Shown in pieces: positions 1 to 11,400 of a stretch of DNA of 64,000 bases. Under the pieces are notes generated by a model. It was not told where the DNA came from and ran no database searches. It was given only the letters and a program-made list of their open reading frames with translations. Source of the DNA: Limnomonas spitsbergensis (Eukaryota; Chlorophyta; Chlorophyceae; Chlamydomonadales); the NCBI GenBank assembly GCA_037349105.1, contig JAYJMM010000119.1, positions 6,273,001 to 6,337,000 on the forward strand, written 5' to 3'. Both the position numbers and the translations under genes were made by a program. Within the stretch, counting starts at the first letter, position 1. Each line of letters begins with the position of its first letter.

Positions 1-799
1 TTGTACAGATGTTAAGATATCAGTCCATTTGGCGCCAAGAAGGTGCTTCCTGCTGCTTGCGCCCCCAAAATATCCACATGGGTTGAATAAACACCCTCCT
101 GTGAGTTGGTCGCCCATCACTTCCAAGGCTTGACAAAGAGCTGTTCCCCTTCCAGTCATTCCATGCGGGAGAGAGTGTTCATGGATCCAGCGCATGAGTC
201 CAGCTTCCCCCAGCTTCCTAGCGTATGGATCTAGCTACCTCTAGCTTCCTAGCACATAGATCCAGCTACCTCCAGCTTCCTAGCGCATAGATCCAGCTAT
301 TCCATGCGGCAGAGAGTATTCATCATTGTGTATCGGGAGAGTAGCATGAACAGGTGGCGATACCTACAACAGCAGGACAGGACAGGACAAGTCGCATCAA
401 AGGGGGTGCAAGGGCGCATCAACCTACAACAGCAGGACAGGACAGGTCAAGGCGCATAAAAGGGGGTGCAAGTCATGCAACAGGTCGAGCTCAAGGAAGG
501 GATCATAAAGGCCCGGGGAAACATGATCAGGCTCAAAACATGTAAATTAACGTGACGTCACAATGGTGGGGAAATTACACGCACACAGAGTAGCCTGATG
601 GATTCATGCAGCGCAACATTGAGCGTGATTCTGCATCAGTCTTCAGAGCCTCTCTAAAAGGCTTGATCAGAATATGCTAATCCTCAATAATAGATGATTT
701 AAGGACGCACATCCCACACACCCTTGATCGATCATAAGTCATCACCCCATGGCACACACAAGGCCCATGGCATGGCACAGGACCAGCATTGGATCTCAC
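1..799. other. Left edge: no recognised gene; short tandem repeats
   Basis: No convincing coding exon was found here, although the last exon of the PIG-L gene would be expected on the minus strand at or beyond this edge. Bases 181-305 hold about three copies of a 36-bp unit built on ATCCAGCTACCTCCAGCTTC. Bases 359-475 hold two copies of a roughly 60-bp unit (ACCTACAACAGCAGGACAGG...GCGCAT). The open frame over 354-545 is just this repeat. Confidence 0.5.
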
Positions 800-2997
800 C
801 ATGTGCGCTGCGAGCGGTGCTGGGCCATGGCACGAGACGCGATGCCCGGGTAGGGGCTGACGACGAGGCGGGAGTTGCGCCCCAGGAGCAAGGAGGAGAC
901 GGGCAAGTCCAGCAGGCCGGAGAACTTGCGCAGCAGGTTCGTACTCTCCTGGCCAGGGTAGAGGACCGATGGGGCAGTGCATGGTCATGTGACTCATGTC
1001 TTATTAAGTGATGATCGGAGGACACATCCTCAACGCACGGGAGTGCTTAATGAAATAAAAGCCTTGGTCGCAGATTTGATCGCAGGTTTGAATTCATCTG
1101 ACTGTTGATCATCCAACACAATTCAAATACTTTGAAGCTGTATTGTCGTTTCCTCACAATGATGATTATAAACCCTATACCCTACACCGTCGTTTCTTCA
1201 CAATGATGATCCTAAACCCTAAACCCTGTATCGTTGTTTCGACTCAAGGATGTGCATGCCTCACAGCTCCCCAGTTGCCTTACAATGATGATTATATACC
1301 CTTAACCCTAGACCCTGCATTATTGTTTCTTCACAATGATATACCTCACAGCTCACCAGTTGGTGGAAGGTCAATAAGGCGTCGCCTCTCAACCCTCTGT
1401 ACCGCTCGTCCCGCATGTACTGCACAACGCCGTGATGGGTGCACCTGTGGTTTTTGTGCCCAGACACTCCCCAGGCATCAAACGTTACCACCTGCAAAGA
1501 GTGCCATCAACACTGCTGTGATAACTCAGCTGAGACGGTTCAGTTGAAATTGAACTGCCCCCCTTCCCATCATTTGGTTACCTGTTCTGACACCTACCCC
1601 CCTGGCCCCCTTGTGCTAAAACTTCCCAACTTGGGCAGTCCTTATTCATGAATCAGTGTCCGCTTGCATCGTTTAGCCCCCCAAGCCCCTCATCATCACC
1701 TGGGTTGGCTTGCACCTCATGACCACCTTGTGAACCTCGGCAGCCACATCCTCCGCTGGCCAGTCATTCTTCATACCATCCTAGCAGCAAAGTTATCAGA
1801 TGTCAGTGATCAGCTGTAGGGGCCCTAGATCACTGCACCTCAAAGCTCCAAGTGGATTCAAATTCAAATTCAAGACGCCATGAACTGCATCTAGCAAACT
1901 CTGGCACGGCCTCTAGCCTCTGACAGGATCTAGCAACTCATCCAGGCAGCTGTGCTTGGTGATCACACGTGGAGACAAAGTAGAATGAGTACCGCTAGGG
2001 AGAGGTACTTCCCAATTGAGAGCGCGAAGGTCATTTACTGTAGCTTAACTTCTAGGACCTTCTCACTTCCTTCCTTACAGCATTTCCCCACTCCCATATA
2101 GCACCTTCCCACTTCCTCAAAGCACTTTCCCACTTACTTGCATGCGTGGGTGGTCAATCACTGTAACGTTGGTTGATGGAATCTTCGAACAGGGTCACAG
2201 ACAGGATTATTGTTACAAGGTTTGGAAGTAATGGTGAGGAGGCCAAACACCCGCATGACATCAAACTGGTATTTGATTCAAGCCAAGTGTTGTTCCACTT
2301 ACCTTGAGGATCTTGCAAGCTGCCACCATCTCCTTCTCACGCGCTGTTCCTAAGCCATATGCCCCACCTGTAATCCATTGGGGGGAGGCCTATCAGCAAT
2401 GTCTTTCACAATCTCAGGCCTCGCGACCGAGGGCTTCTGGGCTGAGTGGATAGAGTCACGAAGTATGGTGCTCGCATTGATGTTGCCTCATCACATGGGT
2501 TTATGTACTATTGAGGCTGAGGATATATAACTGAGGAGTGAGGACTCGTCGCCAATCATCTTGATGGTCAGGCTGTGTACGCTCGTGCATCAGGATGCAT
2601 GGTCGGATGAGTGGTTGAGTGTAAACACCAAGGGCAAATAGTGTCCAGGGCAACCTCGTTAAGAGTACAAGATAATGCCATTTGTCGTACCAATTTGAAA
2701 GAGTTCAGTAGGGTTTTGTGTGGAGCATGGTCTTATTGGCCTGAGGCATGGCGCATGGGGTGCATGGGGGTGCATGGGGATGCATGGCGTACCATTGGAC
2801 AGGCAGAGGACTGACACGGCCACCTTGCTGGAGGCCAGGCTGAGTATGGTGGGGGAGAAGAACATGGACTCGTCGTCTGGGTGCGCCACGATGAGCAGCA
2901 TGTGGTCCTTGTCGCTAAATGCCGGGGTCTGCAGCCTCCGCATACGAGAAACAAGTAGGTACATGCTGATGAGGAAGGGAAAGGCCAAGAGCCACAT
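800..2997 (-). CDS. PIGL: GlcNAc-phosphatidylinositol de-N-acetylase, PIG-L family (multi-exon, 3' end incomplete)
   Basis: This enzyme removes the acetyl group from GlcNAc-PI, the second step of GPI-anchor synthesis, at the ER membrane. Minus-strand exons seen: 2997-2793, 2367-2303, 2182-2138, 1780-1700, 1491-about 1403 and 948-800. Exon 1 starts with a hydrophobic anchor (LLAFPFLISMYLLV) and carries the zinc-site motif AHPDDESMFFSP. Exon 2 gives GGAYGLGTAREKE, where most homologues have GNADGLG. Exon 3 gives NVTVIDHPRMQ, exon 4 DGMKNDWPAEDV, exon 5 VVTFDAWGVSGHKNH (the catalytic GVSGHxNH block), and exon 6 ESTNLLRKFSGLLDLP and AMAQHRSQ. The first four junctions are in phase with GT-AG sites. 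Exon 5 leaves phase 2 but exon 6 is read in phase 0, so one short exon between 1402 and 949 is missing from my model. The usual C-terminal exon after MAQHxSQ was not found to the left and may lie outside the window. Confidence 0.9.
1135..1335. repeat. Intronic tandem repeat in PIG-L (about 60 bp, 3 copies)
   Basis: Three imperfect units carry TTTCTTCACAATGATGAT followed by telomere-like CCCTAAACCCT runs. They lie in the intron between the PIG-L exon ending near 1403 and the one starting at 948. Confidence 0.6.
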
Positions 2998-4388
2998 GGC
3001 ACTATGGTGCAGGTCAGGGCAGTTTGCGTATACTGTAAGGTATACAGGCCCGGCTCGGCAGGTAGGTCAGAAGGGTTTCCTCTGATGCTGAATCGTGCAG
3101 CCAAGATTTCTGCCTGCAGAGGCTCTGACTAATTTTGAATATTACAGGGCACAGTCTAAGAAACTGAATAGCTCTGCTTCCTCTTGGGGAATATGGTATT
3201 CGGGCAGAAATTGTGTTGAGAAACTTGGGGTGGGGTACTGATGACTGTGTTGGGGTGTGCTAGGCACGTTTGTTGGAGGAGTTATTTTGTATGTACAGCT
3301 TTTTTCTTTTTGATTGCCGCCGATAAAACCCAGATTCGCATACATTTAGTTATCCACCTCAATTGTTTTCTGCAATCCGCGACAAAAATTGTCGCAAGGC
3401 CTCATGGGAGACATCTGAACGGCAGCTGTGTCGAGAGCAAAGCTGATACTCGTATAGATTCTACGGCGGATTCTGATTGCCTAGCTTTGATACCCCTACG
3501 CTTGTGGAACATTCCGATACCACAATGAAGCAAGCATTGGCCAACACTTCCGGGAGGGGGTCTGCAGCTGCGGGCGTCCTGCGCCCGATGCCTTCACCAT
3601 GCCCGGTAGGCTTGACATTTTAACTATAAACGAGGCAGTCATGTGCTGAGTTTATGCCTCGAAGTCTTATTGCAGTCCTGACTCATGGATAAAGAGTCAG
3701 GACACCCTGGTCAGGACCAGCTCGGGACAGGGAGATTTGTTCAGATTTGCTCAAGACTGACCTGGGAGACTGAACGACGCCCCCCTTGCATTCGCAGAGC
3801 TTGCATAACCTCTCACACATCGCATCGTGTGTCAACGAAGCCGCTCGATCCCCGAGACGCAGCATCATAGCACCCAGTCAAGCTCGCCTGAGCTCGAGCA
3901 ATAACGCCAGCGATGCTGGCAGGAACTACAAGATCGGGACAACCTACGGGGGCCTCCTCGTTAGTAGACTGGTGCGTCCTCAACAGTCCGGTCCCCCCGA
4001 ACTCACATTCGGCCCCGGGTGATTCGGCACTCGATAAGCACCGAGCTGAGCATGGCCCATGAGTCCTTTGAGCCAAGTCCTGTCGACCCTCATGACCCCG
4101 TTTATCCATTATGACCCGGCCGCATTAGGCTGCCTGATATGTTTGTGATTCCAGCTTTTGGCTCTTGTACTCTGGCCCTGAACATAGGCCTCTGCTAGCT
4201 TATTGTGCGTCGCCCTCCCCACTTGCAAGCCACCTGAAGTGCCAACCAAGGGAACTCTGATCCACAGGGGCTAAATTATGCATCTGTCCTCCTCGTCAGC
4301 CCTTCTTAGCTGCATGATAGGTTGTCCTAAAACCTCTGGCCATGCGCTGCACGCAGGGGTAGTGTCGCCTTTAAGTCATGCGAATGGG

Positions 4389-4630
4389 TGAAGCTGGCCT
4401 CCCAGTTTGTTGCAACCCTGCCCCAAAGAATGCCCACCTACCGGTACTCCAATGCAGCGCCCTTATCTGCCTTCAAGAATAATCTCTCCCTGCCCCTGTC
4501 CTCCCTTTGACCTCAGGTGGGCTGGACTCCCCGTTTGTTGCCACCCTGCCCCAAAGAGTGAAGAGGTACTCCAAAGCGTTGCCCTTATCTGCCTCAAAGA
4601 ATAATCCCTCCCTGCCCCTGTCCTCCCTGC
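4389..4630. repeat. Direct duplication, about 120 bp x 2
   Basis: Two adjacent copies begin near 4389 and 4517 and share CCCTGCCCCAAAGA, CCCTTATCTGCCT and CCCTGCCCCTGTCCTCCCT blocks in the same order. They are diverged by scattered substitutions. Confidence 0.75.
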
Positions 4631-4734
4631 CACCTTAGGTCTCCAGCTCCCAGGGCATCGACGAAAAGCTTTTTGGGAGGTCGCCTCAAGATTGGAGGCG
4701 CTTCACGGCTCGCATCTCGCAGGTAGACATGTAG

Positions 4735-5035
4735 TGATTCTTTTTTTCGGCCACCAGTCCGGGTGCGGGGCGGCCTGCCGAAGGCCCAATTGGGTCCAAA
4801 TCTGGATCAGCCTACAACTGGTGGCCAAAGCAGGTTTTTTTAATATTAAGTATTATATACTAAATTTAAAAAAAAAACTACGTGTCCCTCCGCGTAGTTG
4901 AGGGGCCCCAAAAATTACCTTACACCAAAATCCCGCAGGCGGGCCTCTTTCAGCATAGTTGGCCGCAAATGGGGTCGCCTGTCGGGGTCAGAGTGTAGCT
5001 GACATGTAACTGAATCACGTAAAATAAACACAGTC
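4735..5035. mobile_element. Interspersed element family A (copy 1)
   Basis: The sequence shares GGGGCGGCCTGCCGAAGGCC, CCAATTGGGTCCAAATCTGG and, at its far end, TGTAGCTGACATGTAACTG with copies at 23018, 29690, 34300, 39958, 41260, 45003 and 55744. Copies occur in both orientations in introns and intergenic DNA. The edges carry GTAGCTGA and CGTGACTC-like motifs that are inverted between the two ends, which suggests a non-autonomous DNA transposon. No coding capacity is visible. Confidence 0.65.
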
Positions 5036-5074
5036 CACATTATCTGCTTTGAAACATGTTGACATGTCTGTAAG

Positions 5075-5155
5075 GCAGCAAATGCCTTTGCGGAGGAATA
5101 CTGTCCCTTTCTGCAGCATCTCCGCAGCCTACACCTCGAAAGCTCAGAGATCCAG
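5075..5155 (+). CDS. Possible upstream exon of the OPR-like gene
   Basis: An 81-base open stretch flanked by CTGTAAG and a CCAG/GTGGCG donor encodes about 27 residues (AFAEEYCPFLQHLRSLHLES and neighbours) in phase 0, compatible with the exon starting at 5496. A second frame of the same bases opens with ATG at 5081 and looks like a transit peptide (MPLRRNTVPFCSISAAYTSK), but its phase does not match the next exon. Either reading could be the missing N-terminus. The coding assignment is uncertain. Confidence 0.3.
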
Positions 5156-5495
5156 GTGGCGAGACGGGATTTGTTTGGCCTGTATGTCTCGGAGGAGAAC
5201 AGGGACTTGAGGAAGGGAGGGGGGGTGTAAGGATGTGCCAATAGGGGCAGTGATCGTGCTACTCGGACAAAGGGATCTAGATGTGTGCGAGGCACGCTTG
5301 CGGGTACTCAGCCCCGTGCGTGTACGCTACAGGTGAAACAGGTTGAGACCTACCTTGGCCTGTATGTGTAGGAGGGGATCAGGGACTCGAGGAAGGAGGA
5401 ACCCTAAATCCTGGCCTTCAAGTGACAGGCTCTCCTCAGTCTGCCCCTTCACACATCCACTCCGTCCAAATCTTCGTCCCGCACAACTGTACCAG

Positions 5496-8400
5496 GCCTC
5501 ATGGCTCGAGCTGCGCGACCTCCTGCCCGCCAGCGCTGCCCAGTGGGCCGGCGCCGACACCATCTGCCTCACAGCCGCTTTCTCCTCTTTAGCGAGAGCG
5601 GCCACCGGGCGCGGCGGTCCCAAGGGCGCGGCGTCGGACCTGGAGCGAACCGAGATGGCTGCCGCCGCCGCCCTGCTGCTCCGCATTGCGCGGCCGCGTC
5701 TGGCAGAGTTTGATGTTCAGGGTCTTGTCACGGTGGCAGTCAGCATGGCTAAGATGAAGGAGGAGTGCCTGGCAGAGGGATGGCTGTGTGCGATACCCGC
5801 TTCCGCAGGTCGGTCCAGTAGAATTGAGATGCAGATTCCTGCATTCCTTGCATGTCAATTGAAATTGCGACCAATGTATGTTGCTCGGGCCTGAGTGACT
5901 GGCCTCTTCCTTGATGCTTTGAATGGTGAAAGGCCTTTCCAGCCACATTGTCAGTTGCGCTGGGTTGATTTCCCGGAACAAAACAATATTTGTGGTTTAT
6001 TCGAGGTTGGAGTTTGTCCTCCTGAACCCTCAGTAAACTAGGAACTACTACCGGTAGTTTAATATCGCATAGGCTGTCGCTCTAGATACTTCTCGCTGGA
6101 TCTTTTGAAGCCATAGGGTAAGCTTGTCCCAAACAAGCGGATCAAAACCTGGTGTCAATGTTGAAAAGTTTGGACCGGGGGGGGCACTGATGAAAAAGTG
6201 TAGGCAGGGGGGCTGATGAAAAGTGTGGTGGTGGGAACACAGATGAGAAGTGTGGGCAGGGGGAGACTGATCACAAGCTGGTGCCGATGATAAAATAAGC
6301 TGTCCATACCTGTTGCAGGCGGTGGCGAGGCAGCCAGCCCCTTCTCCCCTAGGGCCGGCAGTAGCACCGGCGTCACCGCCAGCTCCAGCAGCTCCTCGAT
6401 CAGCGCGTCGATCAGCAGCACCTTTGACTCTGATGCCGTCGGCAGCCAGACCTTGAGCGCGCTCTTCGACGAGCTGCTGCACTTCAGCGGCCTGGTCATC
6501 CACGAGTTCACGCCCCAGGCGCTGGCCAACCTGATCTGGGCGCTGGCGACGGTCGGCCGCCAGCCGTGCGGCAAGTGGCTGACGGAGTACTACCGGCGCC
6601 TGGACGACCAGCTCCCGGAGCTCAAGTCGCAGGACGTGGCCAACATTCTGTGGAGCCTGTGCAAGCTGGACCTGATGCCCGACATATGGCTGCGGGATGG
6701 GCTGGTGGAGAGGGCGCTGGACGCCGTGAGGGAGCAGAAGGGGACCAGCGGCCAGGATGCGGCCACGCTCGTCCAGTGTCTGGCGAGGTGAGGGGCCTGT
6801 CGCAAGGGTTCAGGGTTTTCCCCACAACCCTCAACCCTTAACCCAGAGGCTCAGGCACACAATTTGATGAGTGGCCTGTTGCAAGGACGCGGCCAGGCTT
6901 GTCCAGTATCTGGCAAGGTGAGGGCTTTATTGTGACATGCTGCTTAGCTGGGAGGAATTAGTTTTACTCACGGCGTGGTCATTTGCCAGTGTCTTGTGAG
7001 GCTAGGGCTTTTGTGGCGCCGGTCCATTGGGGGTGATTGATGTTACTCTCCTGGTCAAGGTACAGGAGTTTATGTGAGATCAGAAGGGCCATGACTGGGA
7101 TTGGAGAGATGAGACGTACAAGGATGAATGTATGAATGGTGTGCAGCAGCGGATGTGGGTGAGTGCATCCCCCCTTTCCCATTTGTATGACCTGGAATTA
7201 CACCTTCCTCGCCCTCGTCCCTTGCCCTGTCTCCCCTCGTCTTAGATACTGATTACTCAATTATATACTTATGACTTCATTAGATATCTCTTACTTTATT
7301 AGATAACGGTGCTGACATCTTTTAGTACTCCCACCTGGATCTGCGCAGGTGGTACTACATGTTGTTTAGAATCCCACGCCCCACCGTCTTTCCCTATTGT
7401 GAGATGCTTACCGGTATTAGGTACCGATACCTTACTACCTTACCTCCCCCCCTGGATCTGCGCAGGTGGTACTATTTGTACAACTACCGCGTGCCCGACG
7501 AGTACTTGTCTGAGTACCTGTCGATTGTCTCCCCCAGCCTGGGGACGTACCTGCCGTTTGACCTGGTGGCCATGATGCACAGCTGTGTGGTGATGAACTA
7601 CCAGCCCAGCAGGCCGTGGATGTCGGGGTACTACGCACACATCATGCGCAGTCTGAAGCACGACCCAACGCTCAGCTACAGGTGGGTGCTGGCACGAAGT
7701 CAGGGGAGGAGGGGGGGGCTGGAAGTCTTGTTAAGGTAGGAGATAGACTGTTCTGGGGTTCATGCTGGGAGAAACGGGTCAGAGAAATTAGGGAGACTAC
7801 GCACACTTCATGCGCAGTCTGAAGCATGACCCGACCCTCATCTACAGGTGGTTGGTGCGTGGGACCCGATGAAGCGATGGGGGGCGGGGTGGGGGGGGGG
7901 CCACACTGGCTAGGCGTCATTTCGTTTTGTGCTTGTGTCCTGAAGGGAATGGGTTCAAAACGAGTGTCACCTGGGGGGCCACCCCGAGCATGACCATGGA
8001 TTCTGCAGGGGGCTTGAAACGAAAAGAACGTGCTCCGCCACAAGCTGTCTATTCTTTTATTCACTGTGAATGAATGAACATAATTCACATGAGTGTGCGC
8101 CTTCTTCACAATTCATTACCGGGTGAATCAAAATCTCTGATTGCTGCAACTTCCAGCGCTTGTTCTGGGCGCTGCTTCATGTTGCAACCTAAACCCAACC
8201 CTATCTGAACCCAACCCCATCTGCATCATCTCTGTTCGTGATTGCAGCGACTTCCAGCGCTTGTTCTGGGCGCTGTCCCGCGTGGACTACACGCCGCCTC
8301 TCATCTGGCAACGCGAGTTTGTGGCCATCTCCATCCCCAAGCTCAAGCACCTCAAAATCCGGGCGCTGTCAGAATTCGTCTGGTGAGTGAGAGGGGCTGG

Positions 8401-11400
8401 TAACAGGCTGGTGAGAAGGAGAGGATTCATTTGTTAGGAATTTGTTGTTGTCACTAAAGCAAAGAGGTTTGAGAGCTTGGAACTGTGCGTGTGTTGAGAC
8501 TGTGCTGCTGTGGCGGTGAGGAAGGGAGGGCCAAGGGCCATCTGGCTCGTGTGTTTGTTGCTGCATCCCCATTCCCCTGCCACCCCCCACCCCCGCTCAT
8601 CCCTTGACCATCCCCTGTCCCCTGCCCCCCCCACCACACACCACACCACCACCCACCCGCTCATCCCCTGCCCCTCCCCTCTCGCCCCCTCATTTCAGGA
8701 CACTGGCGTGCTGGGGTTGCCGCCCCTCGCCTCAGTGGCTGGCTGAGTTCTTCACCGTCAGCCACCCGCGCCTGAGTGATGCCCGGCCGCAGCACATCAG
8801 CTGCCAGCTCAACGCACTGGCCAAGCTAGGGTGAGAGCAATGGGTGGGGGGAACAGAGGCTGAGGGCAAGACCGTACGTGGAGTGAGGGCTGTCCCCATA
8901 AAGGGTCTCCATAAAGGGCTCCCATAGGGTCTCCATACCTGTATAGAGGTCTCCATAGAGGGATGGCTGTCCCCATAGGGTCTCCATACGTGTATGGTAT
9001 ATACGGTGCGCATGTTGAGCTCAATATACGGAATGCAAGTATATTAGGGTTATTGCGTATATGTGCTTATATATACCGTATAGGGTATGCAAGTGTTAGG
9101 AATAATGGGAAATAATGCTTCGGGTGGACGCAGTCCATCAACACTGTCCATGACTTATTTGCTTGCCGTGCATATACCGGTGCTTGACTTATTCCACAGT
9201 TTCCTTCCCCTAGTATAGCAGTATGAGCCTCATCGTGCTTCCATTCCCCCCCCCCACACACCGTCTTCCCCCCCCCCACCCACCACCATCGCTTCTATCC
9301 CCCCACCACCGCACACCGTGTTTCCTCCTGCCCCCCACCATCGCTTCCACCCCTCCCCCCTCCACCGTGTTTCCAGGGTTGATGCCCCTGGGCCCTGGCT
9401 GGATGAGGCCCTGGCTTCCTTCTGCGCACAGCTACCAGAGGCCAAGGCACATGACCTGGTAAGTGGCCTGTTGCAAAGGTTTAGGATTTAGGCCTGTTGC
9501 AAGGGTTCAGGGTTTTCCCTAACCCAGAGGCCAAGGCACATGACCTGGTGAGTGGCCTGTTGCAAGGGTTCAGGGTTTGCCCTAACCCAGAGGCCAAGGC
9601 ACATGACCTGGTGAGTGGCCTGTTGCAATTGTTCAGGGTTTGCCCTAACCCAGAGGCCAAGGCACATGACCTGGTGAGTGGCCTGTTGCAAGGGTTCAGG
9701 GTTTGCCCTAACCCAGAGGCCAAGGCACATGACCTGGTGAGTGGCCTGTTGCAAGGGTTCAGGGTTTGCTCTAAACCCAGAGGCCAAGGCACATGACCTG
9801 GTGAGTGGCCTGTTGCAAGGGTTACAGGTTTGCCCTAAACCAGGTGCACACTGACCAATTTAGCCTGCCTGTTTGTAACCCAGGAACTGATCTTGCCTAA
9901 ACCCCGAACTGAGACCTGGGCCGACAGATGGAGAGATTAAAAGCTACGCTCGCTTTGGGATTGAGGCGGAGAGAGGGCTCGAGGGGGCAGCGCAAAACAC
10001 ACACAGGCCGCACTGCCCCCGCTCGCCCCCTCTGCTCATAAACGCCGAAGTCTCAACGTGTTGTGTTGGCCTGTCTTTAGCCTAGAGGGCGAGCTTGCCT
10101 GAACCCTTTACTGATTTACTGAGCTACGCTTTCTTTGGGCTTCAGTCGGTGAGAGATGAAGGGGGCTGCGCGGGAAGGTCCTTTGGGAGTTCTGAGCAGC
10201 GCTGTGTGCCGATGACGGTCCTTGCGGCGGCTGAATTGCGCAGCTGAGTTTCAGTCACCGTAATTTCAAGGCAAAATTTCAATTACTTACATTCAGCTAC
10301 TTTTACCAGTAAGGGACCGTAATTATGTCCCGTATATGAATTCTGAATTACGGCGCGATTGCACATCACTGGTTCTGAGACCTCTTCAGAAGTTCAGGCC
10401 TCGGTGTGCCGTGATCCAGCTCACAAGCCTCTAATTACGTTTGAACGCACGCTTAACTATCCTGCCAGCTCCTTCAATGGCCAGGCTGGTATACGCGCAT
10501 GCAACACAAACGCAATCCAATAACTACCCGGCTCGCCTCTACTAGATAGGTCGGCCGGTCTTATGGATTGCAACATACCGGTAATGACAAACGCAAATAA
10601 TCTCAAGTCAATACCAGCCCATGTGTGTACAGCAGAATGTAGACGCAGCCAGCCTTATTTGAAGCCAGCTACCTAGAAGGTTTGAACGCACGCTTAACTA
10701 TCCTGCCAGCTCCTTCAATGGCCCGGCTGGTATACGCGCATGCAACATGGACGCAATCCAATAACTACCCGGCTCGCCTAATACCGCATAGGTCAGCTGG
10801 TCTTATGGATTGCAACACACCATTCAGTGCAGCCTGTCTTGATGCTTGCAACTTCGAACAGTGTGCAGTTGAATACAGGGGTAGCCAGTGTCCCAAACGC
10901 ACGCTTAACTATCCTGCCAGATCCTTCAATGGCCAGGCTGGTATACGCGCATGCAACACAAACGCAATCCAATAACTACCCGGCTCGCCTCTACTAGATA
11001 GGTCGGCCGGTCTTATGGATTGCAACATACCGGTAATGACATTCGCACAAATAATCTCAAGTCAATTCCAGCCCATGTGTGTACAGCAGAATGTAGACGC
11101 AGCCAGCCTTATTTGAAGCCAGCTACCTAGAACGTTTGAACGCACGCTTAACTATCCTGCCAGCTCCTTCAATGGCCCGGTTGGTATACGCGCATGCAAC
11201 ACAAACGCAATTTAATAACTACCCGGCTTGCCTCTATAAGATAGGTCAGCCGGTCTTATGGATTGCAACATTTGCAACATCTTAGCTCACTCCCAAGCTT
11301 GCACTGAACAAAACTTAATTCCTACCCCATGCATACCCTATTCACCCTATTCACCCCATGCATACCCTATTCACCCTATTTACCCTGGATATTTGTTGTT

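Larger units (their letters stand above)
2998..5074. other. Divergent intergenic region between PIG-L and the OPR-like gene
   Basis: This spacer should contain the promoters of both diverging genes, but I see no clear core-promoter motif. No convincing exon was found. Its visible structure is a direct duplication at 4389-4630 and an interspersed element from 4735. Short open frames at 3685-4109 overlap on both strands and resemble no family. Confidence 0.5.

Noticed and set aside
9481..9796. Open frames of about 100 codons on both strands
   Set aside because: The 63-bp donor array has a period divisible by 3, so it stays open. No family resemblance.
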